A stretch of 64,000 bases of DNA, taken from contig JABSRZ010000006.1 of assembly GCA_013214705.1 (NCBI GenBank), positions 192,530 to 256,529 on the forward strand. The letters are read 5' to 3'. The notes below the pieces were generated by a model. It ran no database searches and was not told the DNA's origin. It saw only the letters and a program-made list of their open reading frames with translations. The stretch is from Hyphomicrobiales bacterium. Its GTDB lineage: Bacteria; Pseudomonadota; Alphaproteobacteria; Rhizobiales; OSC116. Below, in pieces: positions 8,597 to 16,083 of this stretch (position 1 is the first letter of the stretch; each line of letters starts with the position of its first letter). The translations under genes were made by a program, and so were the position numbers.

Positions 8597-9790
8597 ATGG
8601 CACATTTTGATGTGGTGATATTGGGCGCAGGAGCCGCAGGCCTGATGTGCGCCATCGAAGCTGGCAAAAACGGCAGAAGCGTTGTGGTGCTAGAGCGTAA
8701 CCGCCATGCGGCGCAGAAAATACGCATATCTGGTGGTGGGCGCTGTAATTTTACCAACATCAACACCGATAAAACTAAATTTATTTCTGAAAATAAGAAT
8801 TTTTGCATTTCGGCCTTAAAACGCTACACCCCGCAAGATTTTATAAAATTGGTAGATGAATATAAAATCGACTATCATGAGAAAACTCTGGGGCAATATT
8901 TTTGCGACGACAGTGCGATGCAAATTATTGAGCTGTTGCTTGACCAATGTGAGCAAAATGGCGTTGAAATTGTCAAACAAATTGAAGTGAAGAAAATAGA
9001 AAAAAACGACGGCATATTTACGCTGATAACCGATGCTGAAGAATATTCGGGCGATAAATTGGTGTTGGCCACTGGCGGGCCTTCAATTCCGAAAATGGGC
9101 GCATCATCTATTGGTTATATTATTGCCAAGCAATTTGGCCACAGCATTATAGACATCCGCCCCGGGCTGGTGCCATTGACTTTTAGCGATGATATGAAAG
9201 GCTATATTGCGGTATTGGCCGGCATTTCGATTGATAATGTGGAAGTGAGTGTGGCCGACAAAAAGATTAAACAGAAATTCCGCGAGGCTTTGCTGTTTAC
9301 CCATAGAGGTTTAAGCGGCCCGGCTATTTTGCAAATTTCATCTTTTTGGCGCGAAGGCAAAGCCATTGTTATAAATATGTTGCCAGATGTGGACATGTTT
9401 GAACAATTGCTTAAGGCAAAAAAAGACAACCCGAAACAGTTATTGCACAATATGTTGAGCAAATATTTTGCCAAAAAGCTTGCGGTTTATATTACCGAAG
9501 AAACCGATATTGATGGCCAAATGGGCGGCATGAGCGACAAAAAATTGCAAAAAATTGCCGATATGGTCAATAGATGGCATGTAATGCCCAATGGCAGCGA
9601 AGGCAACAGAACCGCCGAGGTGACTTTGGGCGGGGTGAATACCAAAGAAATATCCAGCCAAAGCTTTGAAAGCCAGAAAACAGAAGGGCTTTATATTATT
9701 GGTGAATTGCTGGACGTTACGGGGTATTTGGGCGGGTATAACTTCCAATGGGCGTGGGCTTCTGGGTATGCAGCAGGGCGTGCTCTTTAG
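8597..9790 (+). CDS. FAD-dependent oxidoreductase of the YhiN/HI0933 (BaiN-like) family
   Basis: A 397-residue flavoprotein. The N-terminal dinucleotide-binding motif is GAGAAG (residues 10-15), followed by ERN at the end of the second strand and the family signature SGGGRCNFTN (45-54). ATGGPSIPKMGASS near 160, LLFTHRGLSGPAIL near 235 and the C-terminal GELLDVTGYLGGYNFQWAWASG, which closes the FAD site, are all typical. Some relatives have been annotated as aminoacetone oxidase or bile-acid-induced reductase, but the cellular substrate of this branch is not established. Divergent from the GST gene with a 44-bp gap, so the two promoters must overlap. Confidence 0.92.
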   Translation: MAHFDVVILGAGAAGLMCAIEAGKNGRSVVVLERNRHAAQKIRISGGGRCNFTNINTDKTKFISENKNFCISALKRYTPQDFIKLVDEYKIDYHEKTLGQYFCDDSAMQIIELLLDQCEQNGVEIVKQIEVKKIEKNDGIFTLITDAEEYSGDKLVLATGGPSIPKMGASSIGYIIAKQFGHSIIDIRPGLVPLTFSDDMKGYIAVLAGISIDNVEVSVADKKIKQKFREALLFTHRGLSGPAILQISSFWREGKAIVINMLPDVDMFEQLLKAKKDNPKQLLHNMLSKYFAKKLAVYITEETDIDGQMGGMSDKKLQKIADMVNRWHVMPNGSEGNRTAEVTLGGVNTKEISSQSFESQKTEGLYIIGELLDVTGYLGGYNFQWAWASGYAAGRAL

Positions 9791-9833
9791 GGGTTTTGTG
9801 CTGGAGTTTCAGATGATGAGCCCTGCTTGATCT

Positions 9834-9925
9834 TGTAAAGATATCGAAAGTTAGCGCTCCTGCCGGCACAGGGGTGCTTGCATTTATACGTTCGTGCGGC
9901 CTATCGGCCTTCTCACTGTTAGCAC
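9834..9925. repeat. 92-bp direct repeat, copy 1
   Basis: Matches 10923-11014 at 87 of 92 positions without gaps, in the same orientation. It starts TGTAAAGA, has the core GAAAGTTAGCGCTCC and ends CACTGTTAGCAC. It lies 43 bp after the flavoprotein stop, and the two copies flank the spondin-domain gene. The region up to 10089 continues with short palindromic GC-rich words (CGCTTCGCTC, CCTCCGCG) and holds no convincing gene. Confidence 0.85.
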
Positions 9926-10089
9926 TTGCACCGCGGGAGCACTTTGTCGCTTCGCTCGGCGTGGCCTCGCTAGCCTCCGCGCGGTGGCCTCAAAGTTAAT
10001 ATATGGATTTTTAGAACCGAACGGCCACTTAATGCTATTATTGGTGGCATTAATTGGCCGCGTTATCAAAGCCGTTGGTTAGCTTTTAT

Positions 10090-10611
10090 TTATTTACGAA
10101 TAATGACCACGGTTGCGGCATCATTGCTAACACGAGTGTTAGTTTTTGTGCCTTCGTCATAGCCTATGTCAAAACGGTGCAATTTAACAATTGTTTCAGT
10201 TGTTGCGTGAATGTCGACAACATTCGAAACATAATTGTCAGGAAACATGGTTGGTGCAACCATTGCGAGAATTCGCAACGATGTTGCGTCGGTTTCAAAT
10301 TCAAAAGTAATGCTGGCACCTGGTTTTAAAAGCACACTTGGCGGTCCGTCGAGACCATGACCAACCGCAACCATATCAGCGCCAATAGACGCAACCACTT
10401 TGGCAGGATCACCCGTTAGAATTTGCTCTTCAGCGGCGGGTGTTACGTAGCTGCCATTGAATATAAAACCATCATTCGATGTGCTGGTCACCACAATTGG
10501 AGCCAATAGCTCCTCGGCCAAGTTATTTGTTACGGTAATGGAATAGGTATCAGCAAAAGCTGTACCCGATATCATCGCAGCAAAAGCAGCGGCTAGTATA
10601 ATTTTCTTCAT
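10090..10611 (-). CDS. Secreted spondin-domain protein
   Basis: A 173-residue exported protein. Residues 1-20 are a clear signal peptide with cleavage after AFA. The mature part matches the spondin_N-like pattern seen in bacterial proteins: an opening strand ITVTNNL, LLAPIVVT, a FIFNGSYVTPAAEEQ segment equivalent to the family's G-x-A/laE region, LKPGASITFEFE and ATSLRILAMVAPTMFPDNY, equivalent to the metal-binding SNDxF region. The Asp/Asn residues of that last loop are compatible with a bound cation. Bacterial spondin-domain proteins have no settled function; adhesion or matrix roles are guesses. The gene stands alone between two copies of a 92-bp repeat. Confidence 0.75.
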   Translation of the reverse strand: MKKIILAAAFAAMISGTAFADTYSITVTNNLAEELLAPIVVTSTSNDGFIFNGSYVTPAAEEQILTGDPAKVVASIGADMVAVGHGLDGPPSVLLKPGASITFEFETDATSLRILAMVAPTMFPDNYVSNVVDIHATTETIVKLHRFDIGYDEGTKTNTRVSNDAATVVIIRK

Positions 10612-10737
10612 TAACTTTTTCCTATTTAGTTAGTTTGCACAAAAATTAATACAAAATTGTTCTATTATTTTCAAATCACATATGTTCACAAAAAAAATGA
10701 AAAAGTTGATAGTAATTTACGAAGGTCGAAAAACTAC

Positions 10738-10768
10738 AGCACTGTCCCTTGATACTAAATTCAGTGCT
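10738..10768. repeat. Hairpin with shared loop, copy 1
   Basis: AGCACT (10738-10743) pairs with AGTGCT (10763-10768) around a loop containing TTGATACTAAATTC. The loop recurs at 11352-11380 on a different stem. Confidence 0.6.
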
Positions 10769-10922
10769 ATTCTCACTTTGGGTGTGCGTCAGCAAGCCTC
10801 CGCGCGCTTTGGCCACATAGTTTGCCTTATAGCTTTTGGCCGCGCTCCTGTCATCACGGGGGTACTTGGTGGCATACGGAAACTCAGCACAAAGTTGCGG
10901 GATAACTCTTCCCATCTGAAGC

Positions 10923-11014
10923 TGTAAAGACATAGAAAGTTAGCGCTCCTGCCGACACAGGGGTGCTTGCATTTATACGTTCGTACGGCCTATCGGCCTA
11001 CTCACTGTTAGCAC
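10923..11014. repeat. 92-bp direct repeat, copy 2
   Basis: Second copy of the repeat at 9834-9925 (five substitutions, no gaps). Start-to-start distance is 1,089 bp. Substitutions are spread along the unit, which argues for an old duplication rather than an assembly artefact. Confidence 0.85.
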
Positions 11015-11064
11015 ATTTCGCTTCGCTCAAAGCTCACCTGCGGGCGCACGCCTCCGCGTGCTTG

Positions 11065-11292
11065 CTACGCCCTAACGGGCGGCCTCAGTCGGCAAGTTCG
11101 CCAACAAGTTGGCTCGCCTCTTTCCTAACAAACAGCCTTAAAGCGCGGTTTTGAGCGGCCGCTATAGCGTTCTCGGTGCGGCACGTTGTGTGATGAGCGT
11201 GGCAGACATAAACTCAGCACAAAATTTCAGGAGGTTTCCCCGAACCAACGAAGTTGGTGAGATGGCCATTGAGGCCGCCCGTTAGGGCGTAG
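11065..11292. repeat. 23-bp perfect inverted repeat pair
   Basis: 11065-11087 (starting CTACGCCCTAACGGG) is the exact reverse complement of 11270-11292. Imperfect pairing extends outward (GCTTG against its near complement). The 182-bp interior contains GTTGG/CCAAC words that also pair. Each arm holds its own small palindrome (GCCC...GGGC). Confidence 0.8.
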
Positions 11293-11351
11293 TAAGCAAA
11301 CGGAGTTTGCGCACGCAGTGCAAGCACAAAGTGCAAGCAAATAAAGAAAGT

Positions 11352-11380
11352 TAGCGCACTCGATACTTAAATTCGCGCTA
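11352..11380. repeat. Hairpin with shared loop, copy 2
   Basis: TAGCGC (11352-11357) pairs with GCGCTA (11375-11380) around a loop with TCGATACTTAAATTC, nearly the loop of 10738-10768. The preceding GAAAGTTAGCGC is also the core of the 92-bp repeat, linking the module families. Confidence 0.6.
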
Positions 11381-11399
11381 TAAAGTTTGGAGAAAAACC

Positions 11400-11435
11400 G
11401 GCTGCTCGAAAAGGGGGGGAGAGAATCAAGCAGCC
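11400..11435. other. Stem-loop with purine-rich loop
   Basis: GGCTGCT (11400-11406) pairs with AGCAGCC (11429-11435) around a loop rich in G and A. A hairpin of similar design (GC stem, GAGGGAGGG-type loop) lies at 49711-49741. Role unknown. Confidence 0.45.
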
Positions 11436-11525
11436 TGCAAAATCACTTTTAGCAGCTGTTTTGTTTTGTAGATATTCTACTATAGTAGGCAATTACGATA
11501 ACATTGTGCATAAGTTTGCCGGGGT

Positions 11526-11560
11526 TTTATAGCCTGCTAAGTGAGTTAGCAGGCTATAAA
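11526..11560 (-). terminator. Long perfect hairpin, probable terminator of the YeeE/YedE genes
   Basis: A 15-bp perfect stem (11526-11540 with 11546-11560, TTTATAGCCTGCTAA) with a 5-base loop ends 16 bp past the minus-strand stop. AT-rich stem bases replace the usual T-run, so strength is uncertain. Confidence 0.55.
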
Positions 11561-11576
11561 GATAGTTGGATCTATC

Positions 11577-12011
11577 TTAGTTTAGATTGGTTTTTTTGCG
11601 CAGCATGTTTTGGGTAATTTTTGTGGCGTAAATGCCAACAACTAGAGCGGCACAAAAGGTTAAAACATCGGCATTTAAAGTGCCAACTGCCGGCAATGCG
11701 CCGCCCGGGCAAAAACCGGAAATGCCCCAGCCAATGCCAAATAAAGCCGAGCCGCCGATGAGATTAATGTCTAGTGATTTTTTGGTTGGTAGTTGGAACT
11801 TTAGGTTAAATAACGGGTTTGGCAGTTTGAGAATGTAGCGATAGCCGATAAAGGCAACCACGAGGCCGCCGCCCATAACAAAGCCTAGGCTCGGATCCCA
11901 CGTGCCAGCAACGTCAAAGAAATTGATGACTTTGGCCGGGTTTGCCATGCCAGACATGAGAATGCCGATGCCAAAAATAATGCCGGTGATAAATGCGCTG
12001 ATAAATTTCAT
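11577..12011 (-). CDS. YeeE/YedE (DUF6691) family membrane protein, second half-transporter
   Basis: A 144-residue membrane protein with about four helices, one half of a split YeeE/YedE transporter of the kind linked to thiosulfate or other sulfur-compound transport. It has the family motifs GIGILMSGMANPAKVINFFD and, near residue 110, GIGWGISGFCPGGAL, whose Cys is probably the substrate-handling residue. I place the start at the ATG at 12011, with AGGAG eight bases upstream and 2 bp after the preceding stop; the longer reading from 12119 runs inside the upstream gene. It is co-transcribed with that gene. Confidence 0.88.
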   Translation of the reverse strand: MKFISAFITGIIFGIGILMSGMANPAKVINFFDVAGTWDPSLGFVMGGGLVVAFIGYRYILKLPNPLFNLKFQLPTKKSLDINLIGGSALFGIGWGISGFCPGGALPAVGTLNADVLTFCAALVVGIYATKITQNMLRKKTNLN

Positions 12012-12013
12012 CT

Positions 12014-12445
12014 TCACGCTCCTATAATATGTCTGATGATGTAAACTGTGATGGCCGTAAAAATCATAAAGGTGATGGTGGCGACAATGGAACGCGGTGA
12101 CAGCCGGGCAATGCCGCAAATGCCATGACCCGATGTGCAGCCGCCGCCTAAAGTAACGCCAACGCCGACAATTAACCCACCGATGATGAGCATGCTCTTG
12201 CCTATAGGCACTTGAATGGGTGGAAACTCACCCATTACGGTTTGATATAATAATGGCGATGCTAACATGCCTAATAATAAGAGCGCTCGCCAGCTCCAAT
12301 CACTCATAGAGGATGGGTATAAAAACCCCGCCAATACGCCGGTTGCGCCCATTATGCGCCCCAATGTCCACATTAAAAATATGGTTGCGAGGCCAATGAG
12401 TGCGCCGCCACCTAGAGATTGATAGGGGGTGAAGATTGTTTCCAT
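12014..12445 (-). CDS. YeeE/YedE family membrane protein, first half-transporter
   Basis: A 143-residue inner-membrane protein with four predicted helices. The motif VGVGVTLGGGCTSGHGICGIARLSPRS (about 95-120, key residues Cys103 and Cys109 region) is the YeeE/YedE signature. With the 144-residue partner downstream it forms the two-gene version of the transporter; in other bacteria such pairs lie with rhodaneses, persulfide dioxygenases and ArsR-family repressors. Here a rhodanese gene is divergent, and the shared 174-bp intergenic region holds a long AT-rich inverted repeat. Thiosulfate or sulfide-derived sulfur uptake is inferred from family and context. Confidence 0.9.
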   Translation of the reverse strand: METIFTPYQSLGGGALIGLATIFLMWTLGRIMGATGVLAGFLYPSSMSDWSWRALLLLGMLASPLLYQTVMGEFPPIQVPIGKSMLIIGGLIVGVGVTLGGGCTSGHGICGIARLSPRSIVATITFMIFTAITVYIIRHIIGA

Positions 12446-12466
12446 GGGTTTTGCCCTTTTGATTAG

Positions 12467-12510
12467 TATATATTAATGGCGATTATTATTAATATCGACA
12501 TTAATATATA
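12467..12510. promoter_or_regulatory. 12-bp inverted repeat, possible operator
   Basis: TATATATTAATG (12467-12478) and its exact complement CATTAATATATA (12499-12510) frame a 20-bp spacer. It lies 22 bp upstream of the YeeE/YedE pair and about 110 bp upstream of the divergent rhodanese. AT-rich palindromes of this style are typical for ArsR-family (BigR/SqrR-like) sulfur sensors, but no regulator gene is nearby, so this is inference. Confidence 0.5.
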
Positions 12511-12619
12511 AAATTTGATTTAAAACAAGCTTAATGAACGGCCATGTAAGACCAATTTAGGGCTTGCAATCTATGGCAATCACCTTATATTAGAAACTAC
12601 TAATGTAGGGGGTGAATTG

Positions 12620-12892
12620 ATGACATATCAAATTGTGGCGTTGGAAGATGTAACAGACGGAATATTATTGGATGTGAGAGAAGCTGCGGAATATGCTGCT
12701 GGTTGCTTTGACAATGCGAAAAACATGCCATTGTCTAAACTAAATATCACAATAGATGTGATGCAAGACTATGACAAAAGCCAAACTTATGTGCTTTATT
12801 GTGTGCATGGCATGCGGGCCAAAAATGCGGCAAAAATATTGGATGATGCCGGGTTTGAGGATATTCGCCTGCTAGACCGTGGCTATACGTGA
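12620..12892 (+). CDS. Single-domain rhodanese-like sulfurtransferase
   Basis: A 90-residue rhodanese that probably moves sulfane sulfur to an acceptor thiol or cyanide. The active-site loop is YCVHGMRA with catalytic Cys61 in the CxxGxR form; LLDVREAAEYAAG near residue 18 is the usual rhodanese opening. The start is ATG at 12620 with GGGGGTG six bases upstream; an earlier TTG at 12617 is less likely. Divergent from the YeeE/YedE pair, suggesting joint control in sulfide or thiosulfate metabolism. No signal peptide, so cytoplasmic. Confidence 0.92.
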   Translation: MTYQIVALEDVTDGILLDVREAAEYAAGCFDNAKNMPLSKLNITIDVMQDYDKSQTYVLYCVHGMRAKNAAKILDDAGFEDIRLLDRGYT

Positions 12893-12902
12893 TTGGGCGT
12901 GG

Positions 12903-13952
12903 TTATAGCTGATTGGGATTTTCGATTTTGAAAAAGCTAAGCTGACTCTCATAGGCGGTTATGTTGCCTTGGCGTTTAAGCCCAGCTTTTTCTAACGATT
13001 TTTGGGAGGCTATATTTTCTGGATTGGTGACGCCGACAATATGCGGCAAATTAAGCTGCTCGAACGCATGCTTTACCATTGCAGCAGCCACTTCGGCGGC
13101 GATGCCTTGCCCCCAAAATTTGGGTTTGAGCCAATATCCGGTTTCAATATAATTTAGATCATCCTCAGTTGGCAGGGCTTTGAGCAAGGTCATGCCGACA
13201 CAAATATCTCCTTTATAGACCATCCAATAACCAAGGCCTAGCGGTTTTTGGTTGGTTTTCATACGCTCAAAGGCTTGGCTGACCTCTTCATCATTCAACG
13301 CATGTTCAAACACGTATTTTTGCACTTGCTCACTTTGCATCATTTCGGTGATGTGGCGATTAAATTCTGGGCAATCTACCCACGGATAAAGGGAGAATCG
13401 TTGGGTTTTTAAAATTGGGTTGTCGGCCATTTTATGCTGTTGATTTTTAATGACAAATGCCGGTAACTTGCGGCCTTCCTCAACCACATCGCCATTGGCT
13501 ATAAACCCGGTTTTAAGCAATGCGTTTTGCGAAGGTAGGTTTTTGCGTTCGACAATGGCGATAATTTCGGGCAAATTTAGCTGCTCAAAGCCAAACTTGA
13601 CTGCGGATTTGATGGTTTCTTGGGCAATGCCCAGACCCCAAAAACTTGGCTTTAACCAATAACCTAATTCATAGATATAAGCATCGTCAGCTTGCAAAAT
13701 TGATTTTAGAAAAATAATGCCGACACAGGTTTGGGTGTCATAAATCATCCACGTGCCAAAACCTCTATATTTCTCAGTTTGGCTGGCCATTATTGGGATT
13801 ATTTTTTTGATGTCTTCATCGGTATAAGGTTTGCCATTCACATATTTTTGCACCTGTGGGTCTTTGAATAAGTCTACAAAATGCAGGTTGTGCTCGGCGC
13901 TATTTTGCCACGGTATCAGGCTAAAACGGTCGGTTTTTAGAATGGTTAGCAT
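12903..13952 (-). CDS. Tandem-fused GNAT acetyltransferase (two RimJ/RimL-like domains)
   Basis: A 349-residue protein made of two similar GNAT domains joined head to tail. Domain 1 is about 1-170 (ILKTDRFSLIPW, YELGYWLKPSFWGLGIAQE, ALLKTGF) and domain 2 about 178-345 (ILKTQRFSLYPW, IETGYWLKPKFWGQGIAAE, SLEKAGL). The matching landmarks in the same order show an internal duplication. Each half keeps an acetyl-CoA loop (WGLGIA, WGQGIA), so both may be active. The ATG overlaps the stop of the LytTR gene (TAATG), coupling the two. Substrate unknown. Confidence 0.9.
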   Translation of the reverse strand: MLTILKTDRFSLIPWQNSAEHNLHFVDLFKDPQVQKYVNGKPYTDEDIKKIIPIMASQTEKYRGFGTWMIYDTQTCVGIIFLKSILQADDAYIYELGYWLKPSFWGLGIAQETIKSAVKFGFEQLNLPEIIAIVERKNLPSQNALLKTGFIANGDVVEEGRKLPAFVIKNQQHKMADNPILKTQRFSLYPWVDCPEFNRHITEMMQSEQVQKYVFEHALNDEEVSQAFERMKTNQKPLGLGYWMVYKGDICVGMTLLKALPTEDDLNYIETGYWLKPKFWGQGIAAEVAAAMVKHAFEQLNLPHIVGVTNPENIASQKSLEKAGLKRQGNITAYESQLSFFKIENPNQL

Positions 13953-14695
13953 TAGATATATTCCGCTTGTTTTAAGGGCTTTAAATAGGTGGCGCTAATT
14001 GGCAATTGGTCGCCATTTATAAGTTCCAGAGCGTTTTTGCGGCCATTTTTAACATGAGCTTTTATCGCCGATTTTGCCACCCAATGCGAGCGATGAATTG
14101 ACATGCCTTCGATATCAGACATTTTTAACTGTTTGATGGCATCGTTTAATTTATACAATATGAGCTTGTTTTCGCTGCTGGTGTGGATGCGGATATAATG
14201 ATCTTCAGAGGTGATGTATAATAAATCGCCAGAGATGTTGGCTAAAAAATGTGGCCGTGGTGGTTTTGAGGTGGTTGCTGATTGTTTCAGCCGGGTTTTG
14301 AAAATGTTAGCCACCACCAAATACACCAAAAAATAGATTGTCTGGCTGGTGACCAGCAACCTTAACCAAAAAACCCCGATGCTGGCGGCTGAATTGGTTT
14401 CCTGAAAAAACACGATGTTAATGAATATGATGAGCGCGGTTAGTGGCAGCGTCATACCAATGGTGACCAGTGAGCCAACAAATATATACGGCAATTTTAA
14501 AACTGGTTTCAAAATGTTATCTAACATGCCCCACACATACCAACTGCACATGCCAATGGCCCACCAATAAGCAAACCGCCAAGCAAAATTTTCGATAATT
14601 CCGGTATTATAAGGCGCAATTTGGGCCAAAATTAAGCCCAGCATAATGATGATGATGATGGGAAAGCGGTTGATGTTTTTTAATTTTTTAAACAT
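13952..14695 (-). CDS. Membrane-anchored LytTR-type DNA-binding regulator
   Basis: A 247-residue protein with about four transmembrane helices in the first 135 residues (starting LNINRFPIIIIIMLGLIL and ending near YFLVYLVVANIF), a short linker, and a C-terminal LytTR domain (about 150-245; LLYITSEDHYIRIHT, the IHRSHWVAKSAIKAH segment and the ISATYLKPLK end). LytTR domains bind imperfect direct repeats through beta-strand loops; attachment to a membrane domain suggests sensing of a membrane signal without a histidine kinase. It is transcribed with the double GNAT gene, a possible target or partner. No ligand can be inferred. Confidence 0.88.
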   Translation of the reverse strand: MFKKLKNINRFPIIIIIMLGLILAQIAPYNTGIIENFAWRFAYWWAIGMCSWYVWGMLDNILKPVLKLPYIFVGSLVTIGMTLPLTALIIFINIVFFQETNSAASIGVFWLRLLVTSQTIYFLVYLVVANIFKTRLKQSATTSKPPRPHFLANISGDLLYITSEDHYIRIHTSSENKLILYKLNDAIKQLKMSDIEGMSIHRSHWVAKSAIKAHVKNGRKNALELINGDQLPISATYLKPLKQAEYI

Positions 14696-14841
14696 AGCAG
14701 CAGAATAGTGAAAAACCCGATGAAGGCAACACTAAATCTAGGCTTTAAATATTCAAAGTTAAATATATATTGTTATCAAACCGTGATATAGAGCTAGATA
14801 TAGTAATTAGTTTTTTAAAAAACCATGACCAAGGACTTGAT

Positions 14842-16065
14842 ATGCAGCAACGCAGAAATACCATAGCGGTAAAAGTTGGCAATATTGTTGTTGGCGGTGG
14901 TGCGCCCATTGTTGTGCAGTCGATGACCAATACTGACACCGCCGACATAGCCGGCACGGTGAAGCAGGTTATTGAGCTGGCTGAGGCTGGCTCGGAATTG
15001 GTGCGGATAACGGTTGACCGGGATGAATCGGCCGCGGCTGTGCCATATATAAGAGAAAAACTAGACGCGGCCGGTTATGATGTGCCGTTGATTGGTGATT
15101 TTCATTATATCGGGCATAAATTATTGGCCGACCACCCCGCCTGCGCTGAAGCGTTGGGCAAATACCGCATTAACCCGGGCAATGTTGGGTTTAAAAACCG
15201 CCGCGACACGCAATTTGGTTTGATGATAGAAACCGCGATTAAAAATGACAAACCGGTGCGCATCGGCGTAAATATGGGATCGCTTGACCAAGAATTATTG
15301 ACCAAATTAATGGGCGAAAATAACGCCTCAGAAAACCCGATACCCAATTATGAAGTGGCGCGTGAAGCCATGGTGCAAAGCGCTTTGGCCAGTGCGAAAC
15401 GCGCCGAAGAAATTGGCTTAAGCGCCGACAAAATTATCATTTCTGGCAAAGTTAGCGTGGTGCAAGAAATGGTGGCAGTTTATGAAACTTTATCTGCCCG
15501 CTCAAATTACGCACTGCATTTAGGCCTTACAGAGGCCGGCATGGGTTCTAAAGGCATTGTTTATTCGGCCGCTGCGCTATCTTGCTTGTTGCAACAAGGC
15601 ATTGGCGACACCATTCGGGTTTCACTAACCCCCGCGCCAAACGCCCCGCGCACCGACGAGGTGGTGGTGGCGCAAGAAATTTTGCAAGGCATGGGCGTGC
15701 GCGCTTTTATGCCGATGGTGGTGGCTTGCCCGGGTTGTGGGCGTACAACCAGCACGACTTTTCAATCGCTCGCCGAAGACATTCAGGGTTATATCCGCGA
15801 ACGGTTGCCAGTGTGGAAGAAGGAATATACCGGGTTTGAAAATTTAACTTTGGCGGTGATGGGTTGCATTGTTAATGGCCCGGGCGAAAGTAAAAACGCC
15901 GACATTGGCATTAGCCTGCCCGGCACTGGCGAGAACCCGGCCGCTCCGGTATTTATTGATGGGGTGAAGGCCAAGACTTTACGCGGTAAAAATTTAGACG
16001 CCTTGATTGCCGAATTTCAGGGAATTGTCGAAGATTATATCGACACGCGCTATGCTAAAAAATAG
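14842..16065 (+). CDS. ispG: 4-hydroxy-3-methylbut-2-en-1-yl diphosphate synthase IspG (GcpE)
   Basis: IspG converts 2-C-methyl-D-erythritol 2,4-cyclodiphosphate to HMBPP by reductive dehydroxylation, the penultimate MEP-pathway step. The 407-residue protein has the TIM-barrel part ([25 protein letters not shown]) and the C-terminal [4Fe-4S] ligands in CPGCGRT and [11 protein letters not shown]. The start is the ATG at 14842 ([10 protein letters not shown]) with AAGGA seven bases upstream, rather than an upstream TTG. Convergent with ispA, so two isoprenoid genes are neighbours. Confidence 0.97.
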   Translation: MQQRRNTIAVKVGNIVVGGGAPIVVQSMTNTDTADIAGTVKQVIELAEAGSELVRITVDRDESAAAVPYIREKLDAAGYDVPLIGDFHYIGHKLLADHPACAEALGKYRINPGNVGFKNRRDTQFGLMIETAIKNDKPVRIGVNMGSLDQELLTKLMGENNASENPIPNYEVAREAMVQSALASAKRAEEIGLSADKIIISGKVSVVQEMVAVYETLSARSNYALHLGLTEAGMGSKGIVYSAAALSCLLQQGIGDTIRVSLTPAPNAPRTDEVVVAQEILQGMGVRAFMPMVVACPGCGRTTSTTFQSLAEDIQGYIRERLPVWKKEYTGFENLTLAVMGCIVNGPGESKNADIGISLPGTGENPAAPVFIDGVKAKTLRGKNLDALIAEFQGIVEDYIDTRYAKK

Positions 16066-16083
16066 CTTGATGCTAAAAAATAG

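Larger units (their letters stand above)
10612..11576. other. 965-bp repeat-rich non-coding region
   Basis: No credible gene is present on either strand. The DNA is a mosaic of reused modules: copy 2 of the 92-bp repeat, two hairpins with the same loop (10738-10768 and 11352-11380), a 14-bp word AAACTCAGCACAAA at 10880 and 11210, a perfect 23-bp inverted repeat (11065-11087 and 11270-11292), GC-rich words such as CCTCCGCG and TTCGCTTCGCTC, and two terminal hairpins. Base composition differs from the AT-rich flanks. It could be a decayed mobile element, a cluster of intergenic palindromic repeats, or a structured RNA locus. Confidence 0.7.

Noticed and set aside
10682..10927. 81-codon plus-strand reading frame
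   Set aside because: It runs through the repeat mosaic, has no ribosome-binding site and no recognisable protein features; the sequence is explained by repeats.
10963..11154. 63-codon plus-strand reading frame over copy 2 of the 92-bp repeat
   Set aside because: Frame follows repeated palindromic DNA; copy 1 does not keep the same frame as a coding sequence.
10612..11576. tmRNA, 6S or SRP RNA gene in the long non-coding region
   Set aside because: No tRNA-like end, no ANDENYA-like tag frame and no SRP GGAA tetraloop context could be found.
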